64,000 bases of DNA from contig JAMJFZ010001074.1 of assembly GCA_026225945.1 (NCBI GenBank), forward strand, positions 1,945,501 to 2,009,500, given 5' to 3'. Positions 34,743 through 46,883 of this stretch are shown in pieces. The DNA is from Cricetomys ansorgei (taxonomy: Eukaryota > Chordata > Mammalia > Rodentia > Nesomyidae). Numbering within the stretch: the first letter of the stretch is position 1; the number at the start of each line of letters is the position of its first letter. The notes below the pieces were generated by a model. It searched no databases, had not been told where the DNA came from, and saw only the letters and a program-made list of their open reading frames with translations. The position numbers and the translations under genes were made by a program.

Positions 34743-36389
34743 TCGAAATTATAAACAAAACGAACAACCTTTTTGAGTCCGAAGGCATCTTTGAAGGAAC
34801 CACAGCGATTGTTCCTTTTATATTTTCTTCTTCTATTAGTGCCAACGCTGTTCATTCAAAATTTTCCAGACACTTCTTTTCACTAATCCACTTAGCTTCA
34901 TCCACACACACTGTTTTTATACCTTTAACAAAGTTCTCCCTTTATAGGGGAAGGCGACTTCCTGTGAAACCACTAAAACCTAGGTCTTTCTTCCGCGATA
35001 AGAGAACTCCAGCCAGAAGAACAACGTCCCAGATACGTACGCATGCTCTTCAAGGCTCCAGTTTTCACGAAGAATCAAGTTCCTACCGAGGAAAGAGGCA
35101 CGTTCCCCTTCTAGGTCTCAGCTTTAGAATCTGGGATGCTTCCTTCTCATTGTTCAGAGCTCAGATGATGTAGAGACAGAGTTTCTACTTCACAGATATA
35201 TGAAACACTAAAATAACAGAGTGCCCAGGAGCTTTTCGTCTTCCTCTGCGTCACAGATGCTGCCCACGTGCACTGGAGGGACCGCCAAACGAGTCGGATT
35301 TTACCCCTGCAGTGAACTATCATTCTCTTCCTTATCTTTAACACCGACTGATCCAATAGTTTACTCTTCTCTATTTTACTAACATGTTTATTTTAAGACA
35401 GTTTATTTCTATTCCACTTGTCAAACTTTACTGTCAAGTATCTTATATCAACTAATCTAATTTATTCTGTTTTTTAATAATAAAGATTATAGAGCAAAAA
35501 AATTTGTGCTGAATTTAACTGTGTTTGCAAGGCCTGGTGTTGGTGTTTACTTCTTAAAAAAAACTAATCTGAATACAATTTTATTTTGCCCGCTAATGGA
35601 AATAACTAGAAACCAAATTTATACTGACTAGATGAGTCAGGGAAAAAAAATGAGAAAAATATCTAGTCTTGCAGACGTAACCAAAGGCACACTTGAATAT
35701 ACAAACGGTTGGGTGGTTCAGTTTCTAATTTCTAATTTCCTAGTTGTAGCCAGGTAAGCCATGTTACCTCCAGTATCCAGGAGTATGTTGAATAATATTT
35801 TGTGGTCGAATTGATAATGGTTTTTTTTTTTATAATTTTCCTTTGATAAAACATCAATATTCTTTATCTGTACTTTTATTTCACGACTTCATATCTTTAA
35901 ATTTTCTCTAATTTTCATTTCTTTCATTCAAACATGTGTCACGCCCCTCAACTGTTGCTTGTCTGTTTCTTCTCCTGCTTCTATCAGCCCTGCCCTGGAG
36001 GCTCCATCATTTCATCTCTGCAAAGTGGGGGGAGGGGCGGATATGACAGTGGAGACAACCTAGACTTTTGGTAGACAGACTGCGAGAGGACAGAGCTGGA
36101 TTGTCTTAGGCTCCTGAGTTTGTTCTAGATGGCTGCTGCAGATGCAGGTATATGGATTTTCAAACCTGGAAGGAAGTTTGGAGGGAAATGAAAACTAACA
36201 CATCTCCATCTCTAAATTACTATTTCATTTTTGAAAAACATTATTCAAAGGATGTCTAGAAGGCAACTCTAAAGTTCTTTAGAGTTTACTGCAGTTATTC
36301 TGTTGTAGACTATGCATCTCCTAATTATATAATTTTCATTAAATCAATGTCCTGATTAAGAATAAGCAAACAGAAATAAATCCCACATT

Positions 36390-37300
36390 AAACCACACTT
36401 GCTTTCATGGCCCATCTGGTGTCACAGTTCTACAACTGGCTTCGCATCTTGCTCAGGCCAGTCTGCTTTCTTCACTCCACAGGGACAGTGGCGGAGCTGA
36501 GAGGGAAGGAGAGCTCCACACGCAGCATCTCCTTCTGTAACGGCCAGCTGTATCTCCAACTCCCCCTTCTGCTCCTCTGCAAAGTAATGGCTCCCGGACT
36601 GGCAATGAAAGTCCCACCAGTCCTGTCTAGATCCCAGCTAAGCTCCGTCTTAGGGCTGGGAAAGACATACACACAACTGGAAGTTGTTTGGGACTCGATC
36701 TTTGCTGATGGGGCCTGTTCTGGCCTTACGTTTCGGAGTGAGCAGGATCTGATCTTAGTTCTTCCACCAGAACAGTGTCCCTTTCCTTTGTTTACTAGGT
36801 TGGCTGCTTCCAATCTTACCCGACGAGACTTTGCACATCTCAGAGGCCTAAACTAATATACCATAGTTCTTTCCTCACTTCAATTCAGAGAGAATGAGTT
36901 GAGAACTGGCCTTCTAGAGTCCCCACTACCTGTAGCCAGAGTGTCTGGATACCGATAGTTTATCTACCTATATTTTTGGCCATGTTGCCGGATATACGGG
37001 TTTTCCCACCTGCAGGTGTTTCCATCATTCACCCTGAACCATGGTGACGATGGCCTGTTTTGCGATCTCCGTATGTGCCTGGTACCTGTGTGTAACCCCA
37101 AGGCACATATACTTCCTAACAACAGGTTGCTGCAGAATTTCCTGGGCTGGCTGACTCCATCATTGTAGAATGGTCTTCCCTTAGAACCCAAAACATACTT
37201 GTTCCGAACATACTTTATAGCCCTTCTCCTGAAGAAGCTCTGTCACAGAAGAGGTCACGACTGCGGGAACTACAGCTCTGTATCGATAGCATGAAATAAG
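36390..37300. other. Unassigned higher-GC block with overlapping ORFs on both strands
   Basis: The GC content is visibly higher than in the flanking intron. A 149-codon plus-strand ORF (36407-36856) overlaps a 113-codon minus-strand ORF (36472-36813). Neither shows a motif I know, and mutual overlap in antisense frames is typical of GC-rich noncoding sequence. It could be an unrecognised old LTR or a regulatory region. Confidence 0.3.
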
Positions 37301-37419
37301 TCACTAACATTTTCTTTTCAATATTGTTTTTTTTTTCCAAGAAGGTAATCATCATAACACTCATTTGGAAGATACAATATCACTTATACCTCAATTTACA
37401 ATGACATAAAATGGACACT

Positions 37420-37545
37420 TCTGTCGGGGGTGGTAGCATCTGCCCATGAGCCAGTACTTTAGAGGATGGGAGGGGGGGTCCTATGAATTCAAGGCCAGAC
37501 TGTGCTACAAAGCAGGACAATAGCTACAGACATAAGTAAACAAAC
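37420..37545 (+). repeat. Diverged B1-like SINE
   Basis: GGGGGTGGTAGCATCTGCCC, CCAGTACTTTAGAGGATGGG, GAATTCAAGGCCAGACTGTG and CTACAAAGC follow the B1 order in plus orientation, with the usual GAGACAGG end eroded. Confidence 0.6.
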
Positions 37546-38904
37546 ATACAGAACCCAGTATATGTCCTCAGAAACGTTTTTCTTTTTGATATATACAAAT
37601 ATTAAACTCACATGAAGAAATTAAAACTAACAATTCTCAAATTTATTTCCCTTAATAGCATTGCTAACTTGGCTCTGCAATAGTATGTAACTAATAAGCT
37701 TCTTCGAGTTTTACCTAGAAACAAAAAAAATCAGTAAACATGATCAAGCAAGAAGCTAATGGATTTTTAAGTAAAAAATTTGAAATTGTATTACTATAAT
37801 ACCTTGGATAATTTCTATCGCTGAATATTTTTAAAACTATTAAGAACATCTCAGCTTTCAATTAAGTTAGTACACATTAAAAAGGAATCAGAGAGTAGCT
37901 TAAGCCAAAATCTTATTACTTAGTTTTTAAAAAGGTTCCTTTGAAGGGGTCACAGACGGTGGCTTTACGAAAAGGCACAAGGTGAAAATAAATCAGTAAA
38001 CAAAAATATCCGTTTCTATTCATGCCACACTGGAACAATGATCAAGTCGCTGAACCTGCTCTTTGGCGGAAGCACAAGCCCCACCCTCCCGCCTTTTCTG
38101 TCAGCGTGGAGTGTAACCGCTTACCTCTGCTACCGGATTGTAAACGACTTCATTGCTTCACAAAGCAAAACCAAGCACCACTATAGGCTCACACGTAAAA
38201 ACATACAGATGTAGGATAACTGCAAAGGGAGCTTTTTAATTGGTGTGGTATTTTGAAGAGACAGCTTGAAATTAACAAAGATCCTAAGATAGATCATGTC
38301 TATACAAAATAGAATAAACTCGATTGAAAAGAGGAAATTCAGCCAGTAATTGGTTCTCCCTTTTAGGACCCAGACACAAGTGTTTTGCTGTTGTTATAAG
38401 TGTGCTAGCAAATTGTTTTAAAAACAGACTCTTGTGGACAGTGGTTGAAACAGAATTTACCAACATTTATCTGTGATTCTCTTTCTAACCCTATGCTAGT
38501 GTGCGCTATAGGAATCACTGATGACCACCTGTGGTCCTCCGCGAGAGAGTCACATCTGTGGTCCTCATGGACGATGGGTAAGGGCCTCAACATAGCCAGT
38601 GTGCCTTATAAAAAAATGGATCCATCTAATCCTAAACTACAGAGGGCTGAAAACCCTCTGTAGACCTTCATACCGGCTCCTAGAGTCTGTTCTTGTTCCT
38701 CAGATTGCCACTAAAATGCATAGAATAAGGCTTTTGAAACCTATCTTTATTCTCATGCTGAGAATCTTCATCCTTAAAAAAGGCACGTCTACTTTCTAGA
38801 AGCAGATAAAATTCATTTGAGATAGTTCTGAAAAAATAGTAACAAGGCTGGTGAAAGATTTTTGAAACAGAAACTTAAATATGACTGTTTTCATTCAAGA
38901 TCAG

Positions 38905-39055
38905 CTCAAAAACCAGGTGTGCTGGGTGTGTCGGTATTCTCAGTACTTGGGAGGCAGGAGCAGGAGGATCGATGAGCCTACGGATAGTTTGCTCTCCGTA
39001 GAGAATTCCAGGCCACCTAGGAGAATCCATCTCAAAATCAAAATATAAAGTAGGC
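38905..39055 (+). repeat. Diverged B1 SINE
   Basis: GTGCTGGGTGTGTCGGTATT, CTCAGTACTTGGGAGGCAGG, GCAGGAGGATCGATGAG, CCACCTAGGAGAATCC and ATCTCAAAATCAAAATA are in plus-strand B1 order. Confidence 0.7.
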
Positions 39056-39139
39056 CCAGAATTCAAATGTAAGAATGTGAAGTTCTAATTATGGCAACGT
39101 AACGAGGTGCCTTGGGTTTGTATACATACTTAGTTTTTG

Positions 39140-39450
39140 ACGATACTTTTCATTCACCCATGCATTTAAATACAACAATCTTTGCATCCACCACGTATGT
39201 AATGCTGTACTGAGCAGACCCCGCTCTTGTCCAGAGACGTTTATCATCTTAAAGGAGAAGACAGATAATTGTAGTCAGTTGTACTTGGTAGTGTGGTAAA
39301 AGTGACCACGGGGAAGATGCACTTTGGAAGAAAACTGTTTCTCTAGGAGAAGAGCATTTAAGCCGAGACCCAGGGAAAGAGCTGGCGATGGGGTTAGAAG
39401 GTAAGGCAGACCGCGGAGCTTGTAAAGGACAAGGAAGGGAGGACCCCACG
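39140..39450 (+). repeat. Possible ancient interspersed repeat
   Basis: GCTGTACTGAGCAGACCCCG, AGGAGAAGACAGATAATTG, GTAGTGTGGTAAAAGTGACC and AAGCCGAGACCCAGGGAAAG resemble an old mammalian repeat with an ATTTGAGCTGAGACCTGAA-like word. The family is not named. Confidence 0.35.
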
Positions 39451-39459
39451 GTGTGAATC

Positions 39460-39840
39460 GTGACGCAACACGAGAAGTACTAGGAAAGATCAATGCGGCT
39501 GAACCGACTGATGGCAAACGGCGGCCCAAGGTGGCTTTAACCTTGTCTGGATTAATTTTAAGACAGCAATGGTTTTTGTTACGGCGTTTTCGCGCACACC
39601 TCGTCCTCTTCTGTCCTGCGCCCTTGTCCTGCTGTGCGCTGTTCCCTCCCGCAGTATCCGGCAGGCACTCTCGTGTCACGTGTATCTCATCACCCCACGC
39701 CCACCTTAAGGTCTTTTCTTCTCCTTTGTGGTCCCCTTTCTAATTTCATGACCTACACATCAGCAAACAATACGTCAGAGTTTACGGTCCCTATATAACC
39801 CTCGCATTAATTTACTGTCGCGTCTACCACATCACACTTA
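39460..39840. promoter_or_regulatory. Intronic CpG-dense pocket, candidate regulatory element
   Basis: There are twelve CpGs in 39581-39700 alone, with an E-box CACGTG near 39678, in an intron that otherwise has few CpGs. It is too small for a classical CpG island and no repeat was recognised in it. Function is inference. Confidence 0.3.
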
Positions 39841-40891
39841 ATGTTTCTGGCCTAAAAGGACAGGCATTTTTTTTCTCGTGTAGGTCGCACTCATTCTGAG
39901 CACTAAGATGGTAAAAGTAGGCTGGATTGAACCTGAGCTTATTATGTTGGTATTTTATTTTTTTACTTAAATAAATATTATGTCACTTACAGAATTAGTA
40001 AGTATACAAATGCTAAAATCGCCTGTGCTATGCCAAGCAAAGATATCAAGTTCCTGGGGGGGGGGGTGGACTGACAGAAGCCAATTTAGTTCATACTTGT
40101 TTTTCTTATTTCCTAATAGGCGCATGTAGTATTAAAGAAGGGTAACACACGGTAAACTCTGTAACCTTCATGTTAACATTTCCCCATAGATAATGGACAT
40201 AAATCAGCGATGTATTACGTATAAAATGTCAACTGATTTGTAGAATCATTTCATCTGAGTAGGGCTCTGAGTACTGTAAGACGGCCATATAATTCATTTT
40301 TAAGATCACGGTCTAATATATGGCACCTAGTCATAGTTAGCCATTAAGTGAACATGGTTTAAACAGTGTTTAAAAATGGAGCTCTAAAATAATCATTTCT
40401 TTCACTGTAGGATCACAATTGGTATGTTACTCAACTAAATCAAATTAGATGCTTTAACAAAATAAAATTTAAGGCAAAAGGAACTAGTAGGTATAAAAAG
40501 CATTTTAAAGGAATAATTCATAAGCAAATTATAACCTTTACTGTATTTCAGAGCATAATGAAAAACTGACAAACTACAAAGAAACTAATAAATTCAAACA
40601 CCACAGTGAAAGATGCACGGAACACCTAGAAAATGATACATTAAGTAAACTAAAACTCAGATTTGTAACTAAAATTGACAAACTAGATATAATGGGATAA
40701 AAAAATGGATTAAAAACAGCATTTCCACAAACAGAAATGCAGACTTTTTTTTTTCTGCAACCATTCTTTCTACCCTAGGCGTGACACTTGCCAAGCAAAT
40801 AGAACATAATACAACAAGACATTCCTAAGTACATGGCAAACATAAAGAGAAATAATTATTTAACACTCTAAAGTAATAAGTAATAGAATCT

Positions 40892-40917
40892 TGTGTGTGT
40901 GTGTGTGTGTGTGTGTG
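40892..40917. repeat. (GT)n microsatellite
   Basis: An uninterrupted run of 26 bp. Confidence 0.96.
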
Positions 40918-41699
40918 AGACACACAGGTAGAGGTGAAACCAATCGTACAATGTTCTCTCTGACCTCTTAAGCAGCATTGAAGTAGACTATAAGGAGAAA
41001 TAGCTCTGAAGGGAATAAACACCATTTAGGTTAGAGAGTAATTATTCTATGTAGTGTGATTCATGTCTCAGTAAAAATATCATGGCCTTTATGTTTTTTG
41101 CAAGCCATTTGGTATCTGTACCCAAGAAGAGGCACTGTCACCTGTCTTTCACACGCTAAGAGCAGAGCCAACCCTCTCCAAAATACAAGAGACCACTGTC
41201 CTACTGAAGTCACAGGTAACTTGGAACAGAACTTAAAAGAGCTGTGAGCATTCATAGTAAGGAGAAAGCAGTCAAATACTGAATTAATTTCGTGGAAAAC
41301 AGTTTTGATTACACTAAATCTTGAAGAAAAAAATGTTGGAAAGGAATTAAAAAAAAACTGTCAGAATAGTAATGGTAATAAGCCCAGAGGAAGCAATGAT
41401 TGCTGGCCTGAAGAAGACAGAAGACAATTTCTTGATAATCAGGGAAGGCTGGCTATGTGAGATGAGACCATTAATGGAAATCGAGTGCAAAAGGCAAAGC
41501 TATAATATTTGCAAACTCCAGGAGGATAACAGGAGACAACTCAGACGACCATTTAGATGTGGTGCAATGGCAGAACCAAAGGCGTAATCCCTGAACAAGC
41601 TTATTGTAGGGTCTCATTAAAGCTAAACGGTTGCCTTTATGAAAAACGTCACCAAGAAAATTAAATATTCCAGGAAAAAGAGTATTTAAAAACCATAGC

Positions 41700-41850
41700 T
41701 AATAAGTGTTATGCTAGACACTATTCCAGATGCTGTATCTAAATTCACTCATTGATTCCCTGAGCAACTCTACAGCTCAGTGCAGACAGCACGTGCATTT
41801 TCTTGGAAGGAACCATTGCTGAGCTTCGGTAGCTGAAGTTTCGCACAGGT
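41700..41850 (-). repeat. MIR-like ancient SINE
   Basis: ATGCTAGACACTATTCCAGA, ATTCACTCATTGATTCCCTG, GAGCAACTCTACAG, TTGCTGAGCTTCGGTAGCTG and CACAGGTCCCA follow the reversed MIR 3'-half order (GCACTGTTCTAAGC through GAAACTGAGGC). Confidence 0.5.
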
Positions 41851-42187
41851 CCCATATTCCTATTGTCTTGCTGCTAACTGTGTCTTTTATGTTGTGCTAT
41901 GTTATCTGAGTCTTGGCTAGGTCGTTTCTTGCCCTTTTTCATTTTTTAAATTAATTAAAGGTTTCCTACTAAGACTTTTTTTTTTACTTAACATTTATTT
42001 AAGTTATCCAGTATGATATAGTTGGCATGTAAAATGTGTACATATGTAAACAATCAATGCATTTAGTCACCAATATACACCCACGAAACTATCACTACCA
42101 ACACACTAATTACTGTTCATTTATTGACTGCCTGTTAATATAAAATCATAGTTTTTTTTTAAAGCAATGTAAGTACTTTTCAAAGGT

Positions 42188-42960
42188 CAAGATTGAGAGA
42201 TCAAGCTGGTACCATACTGGATGCTTCAGCCCCACTGGTTAGCTTTCATAGTGCTATAATGGCTGTGGCCATGATGGAAGAAGAGAAGAACCATCACTCT
42301 TACCCAGCTGTGAGCAGCAATAACTGCTGGTCCAGAAGGCACATGTCTATTGTCAGACTGCGGCAATGATGTCCTGGGAATAGCCAATCACTTTCAGACT
42401 GAATTTAAGGCTCACCCCACAAGAGGAAACCCGTACCCAGAACAGTTATCAGGACCAAGAGCTTGTGGCCAGACAGGCCATAGACCCCGGGAGAAGAATC
42501 TACTACTATTGTTCTGCTAAATGATATAGTATCGAACCAACGCCTAATGACACTGTTATACTCCTACTATAACATGGGTTAGTGCAGCCCTCAAACTTCA
42601 TCGGAGAAGCTTCTATTTGCAGGAGACAGCAATTAACACAGGGAGCCAACTGGTCAAAGTGTAGAGATTAAGAGTGCGGAGGGGCGGTGCTAAATGGGAC
42701 AGCTATGTCACACCTCTCCACTCAAAGCTCTCGGGTATCACCGTGAAGGAGGCCGTGGAAAGCGTGCAAGACCAGAAGCAAATGGATGGCTACACACTCG
42801 AGATTATGGTCGTGACAGACTGTATACACCTGATGAGGACACAAAGGCGGAGGGTGGTGATGGAATGGATCTGGGAAGGGTTGGGGGGAGTTAATATGAA
42901 CAAAACACAAAGGATGAAACTCTCAAATAATGAATTTTTTAAAAAGTTTCATTACGGTGT
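42188..42960 (+). repeat. L1 3' UTR (same type as 18470-20300)
   Basis: GATTGAGAGATCAAGCTGGT, AATTTAAGGCTCACCCC, GACCAAGAGCTTGTGGCC, GTTCTGCTAAATGATATAG, GCTTCTATTTGCAGGAGAC and a TTTTTTAAAAAG end match the other copies in order. The upstream UTR and ORF2 are missing. ORFs inside it are artefacts. Confidence 0.75.
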
Positions 42961-43627
42961 TTAAGTACCATAACCTTACAGTAAATGGGTTTGGTGTCTG
43001 TATCTTCCTCCTGTGCTATTTTCCTAGCTAGCTCTTCTTTGGAAAGGGTACCTTGTCTTCTCCTTTTCATGTTACACTTACCCACGCTCTCCCGTATATC
43101 ATCTCCTATCCAAATCCACAGCCCAAATGGGTAAGATAATCTAATATATACTTATTTCTGCTTGCTGACGAACTAAATTTCAATGTAAAGTAATTTTGAC
43201 CTATGTTACTTTAAGTTAAACATTAACAATATCAAATTTGTTTTATAATCCAAATCTTCTGACATTCAAAAAAGAAAACCATGCTTCTAAAGCTATTTTT
43301 GTTCCTGGTATTGTCCGTTAATAACTTTAATGTTCAGGTCGGCATATTGACGTTTTCTAATCTGCAGCTTCCCTGAGAATCTCCATAGCCTTTTACCTAA
43401 GTGAAGTTAATCCCAGGCCTTAGACTTCCTTCCTAGAATTGGAACCAACTGCATAGTAAAACGTGAGAATAAGTGATCCAATGTGTTACCAACTGAATTT
43501 TATTAAGCAAAAATTAAAAGCAGTATTATATAAAAATTTTAAAGAGGGGGCTTGAAGAATCACTCTCGCTCATTCTTTTATTTTCAGTTTAGCTTCATTA
43601 TGTAAAACTTCAAAACAACCCTTGGCT

Positions 43628-43909
43628 TTATTCGTGTGGAATGGAATGAGTAGATTCTTTAATACACATTACGACATGATCAACTCTTGAACTTAAACAT
43701 GTAGGTAGCACTTCAGGATCTGATGCCGTGCTTATACTCCCCAGAACTGTGGATAAGAGTTTATCAGGTTCATAGTGAATTTCTAAAACATCGGCATTAT
43801 AATCACTACAGAACTGATTTAACAGTCGTAGGAAAGGGAGCGTCGAGTGCAGTTTGAGGGATGCGATTCTGTCTTTTACCGTTTTATAGCTGATTTTTAA
43901 AAGGGACAC
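43628..43909 (-). other. Unidentified 93-codon ORF, possible decayed retrocopy
   Basis: The minus-strand ORF runs from ATG at 43909 to TAA at 43628. Its composition looks protein-like rather than low-complexity, with a helical, hydrophobic middle (LHSTLPFLRLLNQF) and the acidic stretch EIHYEPDKLLSTVL. I do not recognise the family. No splice-site pair, promoter or clean poly(A) tail frames it, though AATAAAA lies about 45 bases past the stop. In AT-rich DNA an ORF of this length can arise by chance, so coding status is unproven. Confidence 0.2.
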
Positions 43910-44862
43910 ACATCAAGATCTTTTAAATTCCCTGAAATGTTTCCCTAGCTCCAGACACTGCTGGTCTTGCTCGCATCCCTCCTCCAGCGCCGTTCCCTGG
44001 ACACCAGGGGGAAGTCCGGATCTTGTTCCGTCTTGTTGCGGACAGAGAAGGTGGCAGAATCGAAGTGCAGATTTGCATGATTTAATTTTTTACTGAGCTG
44101 GTAACTCTGGCAGCTACAGTCTTACTAATTATACAGACATGAGGACAGAAAGCCCATTCATAACTGATAAAATTTTCCTTCATCCATTTGAACATCAGTC
44201 TAGTAAACACAACATGTAGTGCAGCTCTGTCTGGAAGGGTGACATTAACTGTAACCACGGCTTCTGTGGGAGGGTACAGACTCCCAGCAGGACAGCAAGC
44301 TGTGGCAATTCAAGACATGGTGAGGATGACGAGGCTGTAGGTTGCTGAGCATCACGGGGGACAGTGAGCTCTGCCTCCAGCGCATGGTCTGTTAGACAGC
44401 CTTCCCCACTCTGCTATTATAAGGCTCCAAGCAGCCCTGACGGAATGCACATGTGAGTCCATTCCTGCACCCGTGACTCTCGTCTCTGTAATTATCTTTC
44501 GCGGTCCGTTTTCTCTGAGACAGCTAGAATATTTGCACGCGTCATAAAGGATGGGAGATCACTCCTGAAAATGAGAAGAACCTTCCAGAAGATGGACTCA
44601 TTTTAAAAGGAAAGGAGAAAGGGAGAAAAACATTGGATGCATTTTTCTCACATCGTACAGAACATCAGACAGAGTTGTTAGGATGGGCCACACACCTGAC
44701 CTCTGATGAACAGTTCGCAACCTAGCACTTGTAGTACTTTGTCCTTTGGAAGATTAGAACACTTTTATCTCTCAAAACTTTAAAAATGACTCAGGAGGCG
44801 CCACTTTGCTCTCCCTGAGAACCGTTTGTTTGTGATTTAAAAGTCCATCTCTGCAGAGGTTT

Positions 44863-44882
44863 GTTTTTTTTTTTTTTTTTTT
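44863..44882. repeat. Poly(T) run
   Basis: About 20 uninterrupted Ts, with no element recognised beside it. Confidence 0.85.
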
Positions 44883-45069
44883 AATGGCATCCAAATTTTA
44901 CTTTTCATATTTTTAATATGCAAACACTCTAGCACTGTTTTCAAACACCTGAGCAAGACTTTGATTTCTTCTTGACAACACCCCCTCACTTCCCTGCTGG
45001 CCCTCCTTCGAGCTTCCGATTTGGTAGACCATTTTCTCCATTCAGAATATCAACAGAGCTGGACTTTCA

Positions 45070-45180
45070 GACATGCCCCAAATCACAGCACTAAGGAAGC
45101 TGAAGCAGGAAAACTGTAAGTTCAAGTCCGGCCTAGGCTACATGCTGAGAACCTGTGACCATCTTCAAATAGATTATTAC
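45070..45180 (+). repeat. Diverged B1-like SINE fragment
   Basis: AATCACAGCACTAAGGAAGC, GAAGCAGGAAAACTGTAAG, TTCAAGTCCGGCCTAGGCTA and CATGCTGAGAACCTGTG follow the B1 order in plus orientation. Confidence 0.6.
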
Positions 45181-45221
45181 CAACAAATATCACCACTGAA
45201 ATAAACGTCAAAAGTTTCAGA

Positions 45222-46045
45222 AATGAATGGATAATGAAAACATAGTATATTTACATAATGGAATAATATTCAGATATCAAGAAAAATAAAATTATGAAAT
45301 TTGCAGGCAAGTGGATGGAGCTTGAAACAATCTTCCTCAGTGAGGGGACATAGACTCAGACAGACAGATACCACATAATCTCTCTCATCCGTGAATATTA
45401 ACTTGGAATCTTCAGATATGTGTGTTTCATTTAGAATACGTCCATCAACCACCATCTGACAAGCTTCTGTTTGCAGCGGATGGTGATTAACTCAGAGACC
45501 TGGCCAAGGTGCAGAGACTAACGACCATGGGATGATCAGTCCTAAGTGAGACACTCACGGCACATCCTCCCCAAGGCTCAGAGGTCACTAGCGAAGAGAA
45601 GATGGAAAGAGTGTAACAGCCAGGAGTGGTGAGTGACACAGGACATTTTCAGGAACTCACAGTGGTGGCAACAATACATACAAGACCCGTGCGAGGTCAT
45701 GCCAGACCAGATACCATGGGAGGGGAGCTGGATATACAATCCTGCCCTTAGCCGTGGAGCCACTGGCAATTGTTACCTACTAAGACGGGTCAGTTCTCTC
45801 TATGAGGATAGCCTTTGCTAGCTGAGCTTACTCCAGCGGAAGACCGCTTATCCAAGAATATTTGGGGAGCACAAATTGGCTTTGGAAGTTTTTTTAAAGG
45901 ACACAAAGTCTGGTGGGTAGAAAAGGTTGTGTGGATCTTGGAAGACTTACGGTGGGGTTGACTATGATCAAACCACATTATACAGAACTTAAAATTCGGA
46001 AAGCACTAATTGAAAAAAGAGAGAGAAAAAAGAAATAAAACTGTG
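45222..46045 (+). repeat. L1 ORF2 end joined to partial 3' UTR
   Basis: ATGGAATAATATTCAGATAT, AAATTTGCAGGCAAGTGGAT, GAGCTTGAAACAATC and GAATATTAACTTGG are ORF2-end words. GCTTCTGTTTGCAGCGGATG, GACCTGGCCAAGGTGCAGAG and ACTATGATCAAACCACATTA are 3'-UTR words. Much of the intervening UTR is deleted compared with 18470-20300. Confidence 0.75.
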
Positions 46046-46082
46046 AAGAAAGTTATAGAAATGGCTATTTTCCAGTTGTTGA

Positions 46083-46116
46083 ATGAAAAATTAAAAAAAA
46101 TATATATATATATAAA
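46083..46116. repeat. A-rich and (TA)n tract
   Basis: AAAAATTAAAAAAAATATAT continues into ATATATATAAAAC. Confidence 0.8.
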
Positions 46117-46387
46117 ACAAGGAAAATTTCCACGCTTCAACTCCTCAGGAATTCCATGATGGAAGCCCCGTCATACATGCTTCCTATGTACAGCACCAGG
46201 TGGGAGTAAGAAGACAGGGCCTGGGATTTAGCCAAACCTTTTAAGATGACTTAGAGTCAGCATAATTAGCTTTCTGGTTTTTCCTCTTTTGTTCCTCCTC
46301 ACAATCCTGCCCTACCTTTCCCCCTTTGCTTTTTATTCATGACCCCTTCCTTACACCAACTGGTTTTTGGCTGAGACCACAATTTCA

Positions 46388-46389
<2 letters not shown>

Positions 46390-46419
<30 letters not shown>
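46390..46419. repeat. Uninterrupted A30 tract after AATAAA-like sequence
   Basis: TTTCAAT runs straight into 30 As with no interruption. The 150 bases before it match no SINE I know. The words AAGATGACTTAG (46243) and AAGATGCATTAG (46418) could be an imperfect target-site duplication of a small retroposed sequence. Confidence 0.6.
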
Positions 46420-46421
<2 letters not shown>

Positions 46422-46857
46422 TGCATTAGTCAGGAAGGAAGCTAACAAGCTTCCTCTCCCCAAATGTCATTAGAGACTTCCTGAGTAAAGAAGAAACACA
46501 TTAATTAAAATTTTAAAAAGAGGGTGCTGGTATAGGCAGTGAAAACAGACTTCACGTTTATTATGATTCCAGCCAACCTTAAAAGAGTACAAATGAGATC
46601 TGGATGAGACTGACCGCGACATCCTGCACATCTGTGGACAGCAAGGGCTGTCCTCAACAGCGCTGGGCTGTTTGGGGTGCTGTTAAACAGTGACTTCCAT
46701 AGCCTTCAAAAAGAATTTCAAGACATAACAGATTCAGCACATTTCATTAACGTGACATTTCTTGTAAATATATTTTCCTGGAGTTTTATTAAATTCAAAT
46801 TACTCCATTATCTATCATCAGTGGAAAGGATAAAATTTCTTTCTTTCCCTCCCTCTT

Positions 46858-46883
46858 ACACACACACACACACACTCACACAC
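46858..46883. repeat. (CA)n microsatellite
   Basis: A CA run of 26 bp with one CT interruption. Confidence 0.93.
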
